Shown piece by piece: positions 1 to 8,336 of a stretch of DNA of 64,000 nucleotides. The translations under genes and the position numbers were made by a program. Origin of the DNA: JALZKA01 sp963754045 (GTDB lineage: Bacteria > Actinomycetota > Thermoleophilia > Solirubrobacterales > 70-9). Position 1 is the stretch's first letter. Each line of letters opens with the position of its first letter. The stretch spans positions 310,001 to 374,000 of the forward strand of contig CAVWEN010000002.1 of assembly GCA_963754045.1 (NCBI GenBank), written 5' to 3'. Under the pieces are notes generated by a model, which worked only from the letters and a program-made list of their open reading frames with translations, was not told the origin of the DNA and made no database searches.

Positions 1-890
1 CATCGGTCTATGCAAGTCCCTCCGTTCGCCGGATCGCGCGAGAACTTGGGGTGAATCTCGGCGGGCTCAAGGGGACCGGGCGGAAGGGGCGGATCACCAA
101 GGAGGACGTCCAGTCTGCCAAGGACAAGCCCGCCGGCGCTCCCGCCGATGGGGGCGGGATTCCGGGACTGAACCTCGCGCCGTGGCCCCAGGTCGACTTC
201 GCCAAATACGGCGAGGTCGAGCGCGTGCCACTCGGGCGGATCAAGCGGATCAGCGGCCCGGCGCTGGCTCGCAACTGGGTGATGATTCCGCACGTCACCC
301 ACCACGACGAGGCAGACATCACCGACCTCGAGGCGTTCCGCAAGCAGATCAACTCCGAGCAGGACGTGAAGGTCACGATGGTCGCTCTGCTGATGAAGGC
401 ATGCGTGGGCACGCTGCGTCAGTTCCCCGAGTTCAACTCGTCACTCGACGGTGAGGACCTCGTGATCAAGCGCTACCACCACGTCGGTTTCGCCACGGAC
501 ACCCCAAATGGGCTACTAGTGCCCGTGATCCGCGACGTCGCGTCCAAGGGCCTGCTCGAGATCGCGACCGAACTGCGCGAGCTCTCGGGCAAGGCCCGCG
601 AGGGCAAGCTCACCGCCGAAGAAATGCGGGGCGGGACGTTCTCGATCTCTTCGCTTGGCGGAATCGGCGGCACCGGTTTCACCCCGATCGTGAACGCGCC
701 CGAGGTGGCGATCCTCGGCGTGACGCGCTCGGCGCTGCGACCCGTGTGGAACGGTGACGAGTTCGTGCCCAGGCTGATCCTTCCGCTATCGCTCTCCTAC
801 GACCACCGCGTCGTTGACGGCGCCGCGGCAGCCCGATTCGTCGCCCATCTCGCCAGCGAACTGGCCGACCTGCGGAGAGTGCTCCTCTGA
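1..890 (+). CDS. aceF: Dihydrolipoyl acyltransferase (E2), C-terminal part; 5' end outside window
   Basis: This is the acyltransferase core of a 2-oxoacid dehydrogenase complex, which moves the acyl group from lipoyl-lysine to CoA in the cytoplasm. The reading frame is open from position 3, so the N-terminal lipoyl domain(s) lie outside the window. The visible part starts in a peripheral subunit-binding domain (ASPSVRRIARELGVNL, then KGTGRKGRITKEDV, close to the AceF form). A linker and the CAT domain follow, with the catalytic DHRVVDG box near the C-terminus (around base 800) and the GGTFSISSLGG stretch near base 635. The stop overlaps the start of the E3 gene by one base, so translation is probably coupled. 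The binding-domain wording favours a pyruvate dehydrogenase E2, but substrate cannot be fixed without the E1 genes upstream. Confidence 0.9.
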   Translation, partial: SVYASPSVRRIARELGVNLGGLKGTGRKGRITKEDVQSAKDKPAGAPADGGGIPGLNLAPWPQVDFAKYGEVERVPLGRIKRISGPALARNWVMIPHVTHHDEADITDLEAFRKQINSEQDVKVTMVALLMKACVGTLRQFPEFNSSLDGEDLVIKRYHHVGFATDTPNGLLVPVIRDVASKGLLEIATELRELSGKAREGKLTAEEMRGGTFSISSLGGIGGTGFTPIVNAPEVAILGVTRSALRPVWNGDEFVPRLILPLSLSYDHRVVDGAAAARFVAHLASELADLRRVLL

Positions 891-2575
891 TGGCGACCGA
901 GATCAAGGTACCCGACATCGGCGACTTCAGCGACGTGCCCGTCATCGAGATCCACATCAAGCCGGGCGACGAGGTGGCGGCCGAGCAACCCCTGATCACG
1001 CTCGAGTCGGACAAGGCGACCATGGACGTTCCCGCCCCGCAAGCGGGGACCATCGGCGAAGTCTTCGTCGCCGTGGGCGACTCAGTTTCGGAAGGCACCC
1101 CGATTGCCACCATCGAGGGCTCCGACTCGCCTGCCGGGTCCGGGGAGGAGACATCGGTGACATCTCCTCTTTCGCGCCAAGGCAAGCGGTTGGTGGTCAT
1201 CGGGTCGGGTCCCGGCGGCTATGCCGCTGCGTTCCGGGGCGCAGATCTGGGCTTGGAGGTGACGCTGATCGAGCGGCATGAGGTTCTCGGAGGGGTTTGC
1301 CTCAACGTCGGCTGTATTCCCTCGAAAGCTCTTCTCCATGCCGCCCGAGTGATCGCTGAAACCGAAGAGGCAACGGAGTTTGGCGTGTCGTTTGGCGAGC
1401 CTGAGATTGATCTCGACAAGCTGCGCGGGTGGAAGGAAGAGGTCGTCGGCAAGCTGACGGGGGGATTGGCCGGGCTCGCGAAGCAGCGCAAGGTGACGGT
1501 CGTTACTGGTGAGGCGCGCTTTGCCTCCGAGGCCTCGGTCGTGGTGGACGGCACGACGATCGAGTTCGACCACTGCATCATCGCCGCGGGCTCGCGCGCC
1601 ACGATGCTGCCGGACCTGCCCGACGACGAGCGGATCGTCAGCTCGACCGGAGCGCTCGAGCTGACCGACGTACCTGAGCGGATGCTGGTCGTCGGCGGCG
1701 GGATCATCGGACTGGAGATGGCGAGCGTGTACGAGGCGCTCGGCTCGAAGGTGACGGTGGTCGAGCTCACCGGACAACTCATCCCGGGTTGCGACCCCGA
1801 CCTCGTCAAGCCGCTGCAAAAGCGCGTCGCCGCGCGCTACGAGTCGATTCTGCTCTCGACCAAGGTGGCGACGGTCGAGGCCGGCAAGGACGGCATCGCC
1901 GTCACCTTCGAGGGCGACTCCGCACCCGCGCCCCAGGTCTACGACCGTGTGCTGGTCGCGGTTGGGCGCCGTGCCAACGGCGACCTGCTCGACGTCGAAG
2001 CCGCCGGCGTGAGCGTTGATGAGCGGGGCGAGATTCCGGTCGATTCGCGGCGACGCACGAACGTGACCGGCATCTACGCGATCGGCGATATCGCCGGCGG
2101 GCCGATGCTCGCCCACAAGGCGACCCACGAGGGCAAGGCCGCAGCGGAGGTGGCCGCCGGCCACGACGTGGTGTTCGAGCCGCGCGCGATCCCGTCGGTT
2201 GCGTACACGGATCCCGAGGTCGCGTGGACCGGGCTGACCGAGACCGACGCGGTTGCTGCCGGCACGCCGTACGAGAAGGCTGTCTTCCCTTGGCAGGCGT
2301 CGGGCCGGGCTCTCGCACTCGGCCGCGCGGAGGGCCTCACGAAGCTGCTCGTCGACCCAGACTCCCGCCGCGTGCTGGGCGCCGGAATCGTGGGCCCGAA
2401 CGCGGGTGATTTGATCGCCGAGGTAACGCTCGCGATCGAGATGGGCGCTGACGCCGAGGACATAGGCCTGACGATCCACGCCCACCCCACACTCTCCGAG
2501 ACGGTCGCCTTGGCCGCCGAGATAGCCGAGGGGACGGTCACCGACCTCTACGCACCAAAGCGCAAACGGGGATAA
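890..2575 (+). CDS. lpdA: Dihydrolipoamide dehydrogenase (E3) with N-terminal lipoyl domain
   Basis: This 561-aa flavoprotein reoxidises dihydrolipoyl groups of the 2-oxoacid dehydrogenase complex and reduces NAD+. Residues 1-80 form a lipoyl domain with the modification site ESDKATMD (K42). An acidic, Ser-rich linker leads to the FAD-binding Rossmann motif GSGPGG (residues 105-110) and the redox-active pair C137 and C142 in GGVCLNVGCIPSK. A second GxGxxG (VVGGGIIGLE) binds NAD. The C-terminal HAHPTLSE supplies the His-Glu base. Lipoyl-E3 fusions are a known variant in some bacteria and are larger than the usual ~470 aa. ATG at 890 overlaps the TGA of the E2 gene. All catalytic residues are present. 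Confidence 0.95.
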   Translation: MATEIKVPDIGDFSDVPVIEIHIKPGDEVAAEQPLITLESDKATMDVPAPQAGTIGEVFVAVGDSVSEGTPIATIEGSDSPAGSGEETSVTSPLSRQGKRLVVIGSGPGGYAAAFRGADLGLEVTLIERHEVLGGVCLNVGCIPSKALLHAARVIAETEEATEFGVSFGEPEIDLDKLRGWKEEVVGKLTGGLAGLAKQRKVTVVTGEARFASEASVVVDGTTIEFDHCIIAAGSRATMLPDLPDDERIVSSTGALELTDVPERMLVVGGGIIGLEMASVYEALGSKVTVVELTGQLIPGCDPDLVKPLQKRVAARYESILLSTKVATVEAGKDGIAVTFEGDSAPAPQVYDRVLVAVGRRANGDLLDVEAAGVSVDERGEIPVDSRRRTNVTGIYAIGDIAGGPMLAHKATHEGKAAAEVAAGHDVVFEPRAIPSVAYTDPEVAWTGLTETDAVAAGTPYEKAVFPWQASGRALALGRAEGLTKLLVDPDSRRVLGAGIVGPNAGDLIAEVTLAIEMGADAEDIGLTIHAHPTLSETVALAAEIAEGTVTDLYAPKRKRG

Positions 2576-2577
2576 CC

Positions 2578-3180
2578 GTGGAGGCCGGGGGAGAATCGCA
2601 ACCGGCGCGCGGATCGGTGGAAGTGATCGAGCCGAGCACGAACGAGCAGTCCGTGGCCCGTGGAGTCGCCGAATCGAAGGCCACCGCGCCACACGTCAGT
2701 TTCATAGTCGAGGGTTCGGCGCCGAGCGCCGCCGCTGCGATCCGAGCCAGCGCGCTCGCACTGCGCGAAGTGCCCAGGGCCAACGGCGCCTATCGCGACG
2801 GCCGGTTCGAGGTCTACTCACGGGTAAATGTAGGTCTGGTCGTGATCGGCAAGGAGGGTTCTGCAGTACCCGTTGTGCATGACGCCGATACGAAGGACCT
2901 CGAGGCCGTCGCGGGCGAGTTGGAACGGCTCGTTGGGCGAGTACGCGCCGGGGCGATCACCCGGCCTGAGCTCTCCGGCGGAACCTTCACCGTGGTGATG
3001 CCCCAGGCGCCACCCGTTGGCGCTCTCACCCCGATTTTGCAGCGCGGCCAGGCCGCGACCCTCGGCGTCGGCTCATCGCTTCTGACCCTGAGCTGCGACG
3101 CGCGCATTCTTCAACGCAACGAGGGCCCGGCCCTTCTGGCCAGGCTGACCGAGCTGCTGAGCGACCCCGCGAGCCTCTAG
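2578..3180 (+). CDS. Degenerate E2-like protein: CAT fold without lipoyl domain or catalytic His
   Basis: This 200-aa protein follows E3 after 2 nt and starts with GTG. It matches only the catalytic-core fold of dihydrolipoyl acyltransferases: NVGLVVIGKEGSAVPVV corresponds to the E2 stretch NLGLAVALDDGLIVPVI, and SGGTFTVVMP to GGTFTITNPG. There is no lipoyl or subunit-binding domain. At the place of the universal DHRxxDG box it reads DARILQR, so the catalytic histidine is replaced by alanine and the DG pair is gone. It is therefore unlikely to be an active acyltransferase; a structural or regulatory role in the complex, or decay, are both possible. The intact frame and operon position argue for expression. 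The family link is clear; the function is unknown. Confidence 0.7.
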   Translation: MEAGGESQPARGSVEVIEPSTNEQSVARGVAESKATAPHVSFIVEGSAPSAAAAIRASALALREVPRANGAYRDGRFEVYSRVNVGLVVIGKEGSAVPVVHDADTKDLEAVAGELERLVGRVRAGAITRPELSGGTFTVVMPQAPPVGALTPILQRGQAATLGVGSSLLTLSCDARILQRNEGPALLARLTELLSDPASL

Positions 3181-3184
3181 GCCG

Positions 3185-3682
3185 ATGCCACAGCGACTGA
3201 TCGACGTCCCGATCGAGTCGCTGCCCTTCGTTGACGAGCACTACATCGACGTGGCGGCGACCACCGACGAGACATGGGACGCCCTGATGCGAGTGCTGCG
3301 CGGCGCTGGTTCGGCGCGGGGCGGCGCTCCCGTTGCGCGACGGCTCGGCTGCCTGACGCAAGAGACCACGGGAGAGACGGGCGCGATCGGATCCACCATT
3401 CCTGGCTTCATCGTCACCCGGTCGGTTCGGCCGGCAATGCTCGCCTTGATGGGGCAGCACCGGTTCTCTCGCTACGCGCTGATCTTCCGGATCGTCGAGA
3501 AGCCGAGCGGCCTGACGCTTCTCAGCGCACAGACCCGGGCGCAGTTCCCCGGATTGAGCGGACGCACCTACCGCGGGCTCGTCATCGGATCACGCGGACA
3601 CGTGGTCGTGACCACGTCGCTTTTGCGCCGCGTGCGCCGTCGGGCCGAACGGGTTCGCCTCGGAGACGCCCCCCGCAACTGA
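3185..3682 (+). CDS. Conserved hypothetical protein, SRPBCC/DUF2867-like
   Basis: A 165-aa soluble protein starting at ATG 4 nt after the previous stop, so it probably belongs to the same transcript. The N-terminus (DEHYIDVAATTDETWDALMRVL) has the look of the START/SRPBCC-type opening strand and helix. The C-terminal stretch FPGLSGRTYRGLVIGSRGH is typical of small actinobacterial proteins of the DUF2867/SRPBCC group. The tail is strongly basic (RRVRRRAERVR). No signal peptide or membrane segment is visible. A hydrophobic-ligand binding role would fit the fold but is only inference. Whether it serves the dehydrogenase complex or merely shares the operon cannot be told. Confidence 0.6.
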   Translation: MPQRLIDVPIESLPFVDEHYIDVAATTDETWDALMRVLRGAGSARGGAPVARRLGCLTQETTGETGAIGSTIPGFIVTRSVRPAMLALMGQHRFSRYALIFRIVEKPSGLTLLSAQTRAQFPGLSGRTYRGLVIGSRGHVVVTTSLLRRVRRRAERVRLGDAPRN

Positions 3683-3684
3683 CG

Positions 3685-3731
3685 GGGTGGCACCCGTGAG
3701 CGTCCCTGGGGGCGGGTCAACCGTGCCACCC
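3685..3731 (+). terminator. Inverted repeat after the first operon, possible terminator
   Basis: GGGTGGCAC (3685-3693) and GTGCCACCC (3723-3731) are perfect 9-bp arms around a 29-nt loop that is itself GC-rich. It begins 3 nt after the preceding stop codon. There is no T-run after the second arm, so a factor-independent terminator is only tentative. Confidence 0.3.
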
Positions 3732-3754
3732 GATGGGGCCTCGGTTGCCCGAGG

Positions 3755-3782
3755 TTGAAATGTCCTCAGGCGGGCATACAAT
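3755..3782 (+). promoter_or_regulatory. Candidate housekeeping promoter for the BCKDH/lipoate operon
   Basis: TTGAAA at 3755-3760 and TACAAT at 3777-3782 are separated by 16 nt and resemble sigma-70/SigA -35 and -10 boxes. Transcription would start near 3789 and leave a 5' leader of about 170 nt before the E1alpha ATG at 3961. The leader is GC-rich and can fold, but I recognise no riboswitch class in it. Confidence 0.5.
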
Positions 3783-3960
3783 GTCTGTAGCGATTCACAC
3801 GAGCCAGCCGCTCGGTCGAATCCAGACATAGGGCCCCCGGGCGGAACCCCGGAAGCCCATCGTCCATAAGGCGCCGCTGACGAGATCCCGACGCGGCGGA
3901 GATTGGGACGAGGCCGAGGGAGATCCCCGAAGCCCGTCCAGACCGGAGAAGGACGGAGAG

Positions 3961-5067
3961 ATGATGCGAAGCGAAGGTGCGCTCGCGGCCAGGCCTGCAC
4001 GGGAGAACGGTGCGAGCCACGGCGCGAGTGGGCAGTTGCCCGACGATGCCCTGAACCGCGACGACCGTCTGCGGCTTCTGCGGCTGATGGCGATGATGCG
4101 CACGGCGGAGGAGCGCGGACTCACGCTCTACCGTCAGGGCAAGATCCCCGGCTCGTTCTACGACGGCTGCGGTCAGGAGGCAATCTCGGTCGGGTCGGCC
4201 TACGCGCTCGCCCCCGAGGATCGGATGTGCATCCTGCACCGCGACCTCGGCGCCCACTTCGCGCGCGGCCTCGCGGTCGAGCGCTACCTCGCCAACTACA
4301 TGGGCCGCTCCGGCGGCGTCACCGGTGGACGCGACGGCAACATGCACTTCGGAGACCCGGCGCTGGGCTGCGTCGGCATGGTGTCCATGTTGCCCGACAT
4401 GGCGCTGGTGGCATCAGGGATGGCGCTGGCATTCAAGATCCGCAAGGAGCAGCGGGTGGCGATGACCTACTTCGGCGAGGGTTCCACCGCGAACGGCCAG
4501 TGGCATGAGGCGATGAATTTCGCGGGCGTCCAGCAGTTGCCGGTGGTCTTCATCCTCGAGAACAACCAGTTCGCCTACTCGACGCCGAACAACGTGGAGT
4601 TCGCCGTCGACCCGGTGGAGCGGGCGCGCACCTACGGATTCCCCGGGGTGAGCGTGGACGGCAACGACGTCGAGGCCGTGTTCGAGGCTTCGAGCGCGGC
4701 TGTGGACCGGGCTCGAGCAGGGGACGGACCGACGCTGATCGAGTGCCGGACGATGCGCATGCACGGCCACGGAGCCCACGACGACATGAGCTACGTGCCG
4801 CCGGAGCTCTTCGAGGAATGGGGGGGCCGCGATCCGATCGAGCTTTACTGCGCCGCGCTGGTGGAGCGACATGGGCTCGACCCCGGCGAGGTCGAGCGCG
4901 TGCGTGCGGAAGTTGCGGCCTTGGTGGCCGCAGCAACCGAGGTGGCGTTGGCGTCGCCGATGCCCGATCCTGGAGGCGCTACAGACGGCGTGTTCGCCGA
5001 GGAGTGGCGGCCGCTGGGCGACGGCGAGGCGCAGTGGTCCCGCTACGACCGGAGGGCCGCGGCATGA
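3961..5067 (+). CDS. 2-oxoacid dehydrogenase E1 alpha subunit (likely branched-chain)
   Basis: This 368-aa protein is the thiamine-diphosphate subunit that decarboxylates the 2-oxoacid and works as an alpha2-beta2 enzyme with the next gene product. The ThDP-binding motif runs from GEG (residues 172-174) to ENN (200-202). The phosphorylation-loop-like MHGHGAHDD lies near residue 263. The first ~30 residues are a variable, low-complexity extension. A GGAGAG Shine-Dalgarno-like stretch lies just before the ATG. The gene opens a tightly overlapping run E1alpha-E1beta-E2-leucine dehydrogenase-lipB-plsC-lipA. The leucine-dehydrogenase-like neighbour suggests branched-chain 2-oxoacids as substrate (BkdA-type); pyruvate or acetoin-type E1 cannot be excluded by sequence alone. 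Confidence 0.9.
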   Translation: MMRSEGALAARPARENGASHGASGQLPDDALNRDDRLRLLRLMAMMRTAEERGLTLYRQGKIPGSFYDGCGQEAISVGSAYALAPEDRMCILHRDLGAHFARGLAVERYLANYMGRSGGVTGGRDGNMHFGDPALGCVGMVSMLPDMALVASGMALAFKIRKEQRVAMTYFGEGSTANGQWHEAMNFAGVQQLPVVFILENNQFAYSTPNNVEFAVDPVERARTYGFPGVSVDGNDVEAVFEASSAAVDRARAGDGPTLIECRTMRMHGHGAHDDMSYVPPELFEEWGGRDPIELYCAALVERHGLDPGEVERVRAEVAALVAAATEVALASPMPDPGGATDGVFAEEWRPLGDGEAQWSRYDRRAAA

Positions 5068-6059
5068 CGATCGCCCTCGCGCCCGAAGCGGGCACCCGCA
5101 CCCTGACGTACCTCGAGGCGATCTCTGAGGCTCTACGCGAGGAGATGCGTCGTGACGAAACCGTGATCTGCCTGGGCGAGGACATCGGTGCGTTCGGCGG
5201 CGCATTCAAGGTCACCGACGGGTTCTTCGACGAGTTCGGTGCCGCGCGCGTGGTCGACACGCCGCTCGCTGAGAACGCGATCATCGGTGCTGCGGTGGGA
5301 GCCGCCATCGAGGGCCTGAAGCCGGTCTGCGAGATGCAGTTCGCCGACTTCATCTCCTGCGGCTTCGACCAGCTCGTCAACGTCGCGGCCAAGATGCACT
5401 ACCGCCAGCGGATCGCGGTGCCGATGGTCCTGCGGCTCCCCTCCGGAGGCGGCTTTTCGGGCGGACCGTTCCACTCGCAGAACCCCGAGGCGTGGCTGCT
5501 GCAGTCCCCCGGGCTGAAGGTCGTCGCCCCGGCGACCGCGGCCGACGCGAAGGGACTGTTGCTGAGCGCAATTCGCGACCCCAATCCCGTCTGCTTCCTC
5601 GAGCACAAGGGGCTCTACCGCAGCGTCAAGGGCGAGGTCCCGGCGAGCGATAATGCGATCGAGCTGGGACAAGCACGGATCGCGCGCGAGGGCTCCGAGC
5701 TGTCGGTCATCACCTACGGCTCCGGGGTCCAGCTCGCGCTCGACGCGGTTGGGGAGCTCGGCGAGGACGTCGAGGTGCTCGATCTGCGCAGTCTCTGCCC
5801 GCTCGACGAGGGCACAATTCTGGCCAGCGCCCGCAAAACGGGCAAGGTGTTGGTCACGCACGAGGCGACCCGCTCCTGCGGCGTCGGTGCAGAGGTCGCC
5901 GCGATCGTGACCGAGCGCGCGTTCGAGGACCTCGACGGCCCGGTTCGCAGGCTCACCGCCCCCGACGTGCCGATCCCGTTCTCGCCGCCGCTCGAGCAGG
6001 CGGTCCTTCCCCAGCCCGACGACATGAAGGAGGCGATCCGTGAGCTCCTCGCCTACTGA
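5064..6059 (+). CDS. 2-oxoacid dehydrogenase E1 beta subunit (likely branched-chain)
   Basis: This 331-aa transketolase-type beta subunit completes the E1 heterotetramer. The start ATG at 5064 overlaps the stop of E1alpha by 4 nt (ATGA), so translational coupling is likely. Family landmarks are LTYLEAISEALREEM, LGEDIG, the RVVDTPLAENAIIG segment that contacts ThDP, FADFISCGFDQLVN, and RLPSGGGFSGGPFHSQNPEA. The C-terminal transketolase domain (VITYGSGVQLALDA, LRSLCPLDEGTI, VTHEATRSCGVGAEVAA) is complete. Length is normal for the family. A longer upstream frame exists, but it runs through E1alpha and adds no family sequence. Confidence 0.92.
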   Translation: MTIALAPEAGTRTLTYLEAISEALREEMRRDETVICLGEDIGAFGGAFKVTDGFFDEFGAARVVDTPLAENAIIGAAVGAAIEGLKPVCEMQFADFISCGFDQLVNVAAKMHYRQRIAVPMVLRLPSGGGFSGGPFHSQNPEAWLLQSPGLKVVAPATAADAKGLLLSAIRDPNPVCFLEHKGLYRSVKGEVPASDNAIELGQARIAREGSELSVITYGSGVQLALDAVGELGEDVEVLDLRSLCPLDEGTILASARKTGKVLVTHEATRSCGVGAEVAAIVTERAFEDLDGPVRRLTAPDVPIPFSPPLEQAVLPQPDDMKEAIRELLAY

Positions 6060-7272
6060 GACGCTGACACCGGTCCTCATGCCCCAGATGGGCATCTCTG
6101 TCTCTGAAGGCACCGTCATCGAATGGCGTGTTGTTGTCGGCGACAGCGTCGAGGCGGATCAGACGCTCTGCGACGTGACGACGGACAAGGTGGACGTCGA
6201 GATTCCGAGCCCTTGCAGCGGCGTCGTAGAGACGTTGCTGGTCGATGCCGGTGAGTCCGCGGCAGTCGGTAGGCCGATCGCTGAACTGCGAAGCGGCTCG
6301 GCCGCGGGTCCTGTTGCGGGGAGCACCCCCGCCGCGCTTCCGGCCCGTGAATCCGGGCCGCGAAAAGGTCACATCCCCACGCCACCCGTGGAAGAGACGT
6401 CTCGGGTTGGGTTCGTGAGCCCCGTGGTACGCCGGATCGCCGACAAGCATGGCATCGACCTGGCTGAGGTCGATGGGACCGGCGTTGGGGGTCGGATCCG
6501 GAAACGGGATCTGCTGACGGTCGTCGATCAGCCGGTCGAGCGACCTCTGCATTCGGAGTCGCCCTACGTCCCTGAGCCGGCGGCGTCGAATGGCGCCCGG
6601 CGCGAGCCGATGTCGCCGATGCGCAAGGCGATCGCCGCGCACATGGTTCGGAGCCGGCACACGGCCGCGCACTGCACGACGGTCGTCGAGGTGGACTTTT
6701 CGGCCGTGGCTGCTCGCCGGGCGAAGCTGAAAGCGTCGTACGCGAGCCGAGGCGTCCCGCTCACCTACCTGGCCTTCGTCGCCCGGGCGACGGTGATGGC
6801 GCTCGAAGAGTTCCCGGTGCTGAACTCCTCTGTGGAGGGGGACGAGGTCGTGTTCCACGACGCTGTGAACCTCGGCCTCGCAGTCGCGCTCGACGATGGA
6901 CTCATCGTGCCGGTCATCCCCGACGCCCAGCGGCTGTCGTTGGAGGGAACGGCGGCGGCGATTGACGACGCCGCGTCCCGTGCGCGCGCCGGCAAGCTCG
7001 CGCCCGACGACGTCCAGGGCGGGACGTTCACCATCACCAACCCGGGGCAGTTCGGCGCGGTTCTCGCAACACCGATCATTAACCAGCCGCAGGTGGCGAT
7101 CCTCGACCTCGAGGCGATCGTCAAGCGACCTGTGGTCGTGGACGACGCGATCGCGATCCGCCCGATCGGTTACCTGCCGCTCTCGTGGGACCACCGCGCG
7201 CTCGATGGCGCAGATGCGGCGCGGTTCCTCGGCCTCGTGAAGCAGCTGCTCGAGGCCGGTGATCTAGCGTGA
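6040..7272 (+). CDS. 2-oxoacid dehydrogenase E2 (dihydrolipoyl acyltransferase)
   Basis: This is a complete 410-aa E2 of the second complex. Residues 10-85 are a single lipoyl domain with the lipoylation site TTDKVDVE (K50). After a proline/alanine linker the subunit-binding domain is at about 126-160 (SPVVRRIADKHGIDLAEVDGT). The CAT domain carries GGTFTITNPGQFG and the active-site box DHRALDG (D384, H385). GTG at 6040 lies inside the E1beta gene (20-nt overlap) and gives the usual short N-terminus before the lipoyl domain. Together with the E1 genes this makes an E1-E2 set; E3 could come from the lpdA gene upstream in the window. Confidence 0.93.
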   Translation: MSSSPTETLTPVLMPQMGISVSEGTVIEWRVVVGDSVEADQTLCDVTTDKVDVEIPSPCSGVVETLLVDAGESAAVGRPIAELRSGSAAGPVAGSTPAALPARESGPRKGHIPTPPVEETSRVGFVSPVVRRIADKHGIDLAEVDGTGVGGRIRKRDLLTVVDQPVERPLHSESPYVPEPAASNGARREPMSPMRKAIAAHMVRSRHTAAHCTTVVEVDFSAVAARRAKLKASYASRGVPLTYLAFVARATVMALEEFPVLNSSVEGDEVVFHDAVNLGLAVALDDGLIVPVIPDAQRLSLEGTAAAIDDAASRARAGKLAPDDVQGGTFTITNPGQFGAVLATPIINQPQVAILDLEAIVKRPVVVDDAIAIRPIGYLPLSWDHRALDGADAARFLGLVKQLLEAGDLA

Positions 7273-8336
7273 AGCCGTTGATGGCACCGAGCAAGGCCGC
7301 GACGGCCGAGCACGAGCACGTACTGGTGGAACGCGGCGTTCGCAGCGGGGCAACGATCGCGATCGCCGTGCACTCGACTGTGCTCGGCCCGGCGCTCGGC
7401 GGGGTGCGACTGTGGCACTACGAGCGCGACGCGGATGCAGTCGCCGACGCTCTGCGCCTGAGCCGGGCCATGACCTACAAGGCTGCTGCCGCCGATCTCG
7501 ACCTCGGCGGTGGCAAGGGTGTGATCTGCGCGCCTGCGGGTGTGCCGCCGGCGGGCGAGGAACGCCGGGCGCTGCTGCTCGACTTCGGTGAGCTCGTCGA
7601 GTCGCTCGCCGGCAGCTACTACACCGCCGAAGACGTCGGAATCGCAGCCGCCGACATGATCACCATCGCGGAGCAGACGAGCTACGTGACCGGGCTGCCA
7701 TTCGAGAACGGCGGCGCCGGCGACCCAAGCCCGTTCACCGCCGTTGGAGTGCAGGCAGCCATGCGCGCCGCGTGCGCGGCCGCGTTCGGTTCGCGGTCGC
7801 TGGAGGGTGTCAACATCACCATCGTCGGTGCCGGGCACGTCGGCGAGCACCTCGCGCGCGGGCTCGTGGAGGCCGGAGCCCACGTTGCCCTCAGCGACAT
7901 CGACTCCACGCGACGTGCGGTGGCCAACGCGCTGGGAGCCCGCTGGGTCGAGCCGGGCGACGCGATGGCCGATCGGTGCGACGTGCTCGCGCCCTGCGCG
8001 GTCGGCGGCGCGATCCACGCTGGCAACGTGGGCACGCTGAGCAGCCGGATCGTCTGCGGCGCTGCCAACAACCAGCTCGACGACGATGCCCTAGCCGATC
8101 GGCTGCGCTGCGACGGAGTGCTCTACGCCCCGGACTTCGTCGCCAACGCGGGCGGCATCATCAACGTCTATAGGGACCTCCACGACTACGGCGCCGAGCG
8201 CGCAACGCAAATGTGTCTGGAGATCGAGAGGACGATGGACCGGGTGCTCGCGATCGCCGCCGAGCGCGGCGTGAGCCCCCTCGCGGCGGCGCTGGAGCTC
8301 GCGCGGGCGCGTCTGGTGCCAGACTCCACGGCGTGA
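7269..8336 (+). CDS. Leucine-dehydrogenase-like Glu/Leu/Phe/Val dehydrogenase
   Basis: A 355-aa NAD-dependent amino-acid dehydrogenase of the short leucine/valine dehydrogenase type. Substrate-binding and catalytic lysines are K71 (MTYKAAAADLDLGGGKG) and K83 (GGGKGVI). The Rossmann domain begins at ITIVGAGHVGEHLA. C-terminal FVANAGGIINVY is typical of the family. The enzyme would convert branched-chain amino acids to 2-oxoacids, which are the substrates of the E1-E2 complex encoded just upstream. The start overlaps the E2 stop by 4 nt (GTGA). Phenylalanine or valine preference is possible; the operon context favours leucine, isoleucine and valine in general. Confidence 0.85.
   Translation: MKPLMAPSKAATAEHEHVLVERGVRSGATIAIAVHSTVLGPALGGVRLWHYERDADAVADALRLSRAMTYKAAAADLDLGGGKGVICAPAGVPPAGEERRALLLDFGELVESLAGSYYTAEDVGIAAADMITIAEQTSYVTGLPFENGGAGDPSPFTAVGVQAAMRAACAAAFGSRSLEGVNITIVGAGHVGEHLARGLVEAGAHVALSDIDSTRRAVANALGARWVEPGDAMADRCDVLAPCAVGGAIHAGNVGTLSSRIVCGAANNQLDDDALADRLRCDGVLYAPDFVANAGGIINVYRDLHDYGAERATQMCLEIERTMDRVLAIAAERGVSPLAAALELARARLVPDSTA

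Noticed and set aside
1082..2692. 536-codon open frame opposite lpdA
   Set aside because: It is the mirror of a high-GC gene with clear motifs; it has no family sequence and Arg/His-rich random composition. The same holds for the long frames opposite E1beta (5133-6119), the acylase (55451-56989) and the amidase (59108-60202).
3871..3925. CTGACGA in the 5' leader of the E1alpha gene, resembling a hammerhead ribozyme core
   Set aside because: A TCCC/GGGA pairing follows, but the GAAA box and the cleavage-site stem are missing; it reads CGAGG instead.
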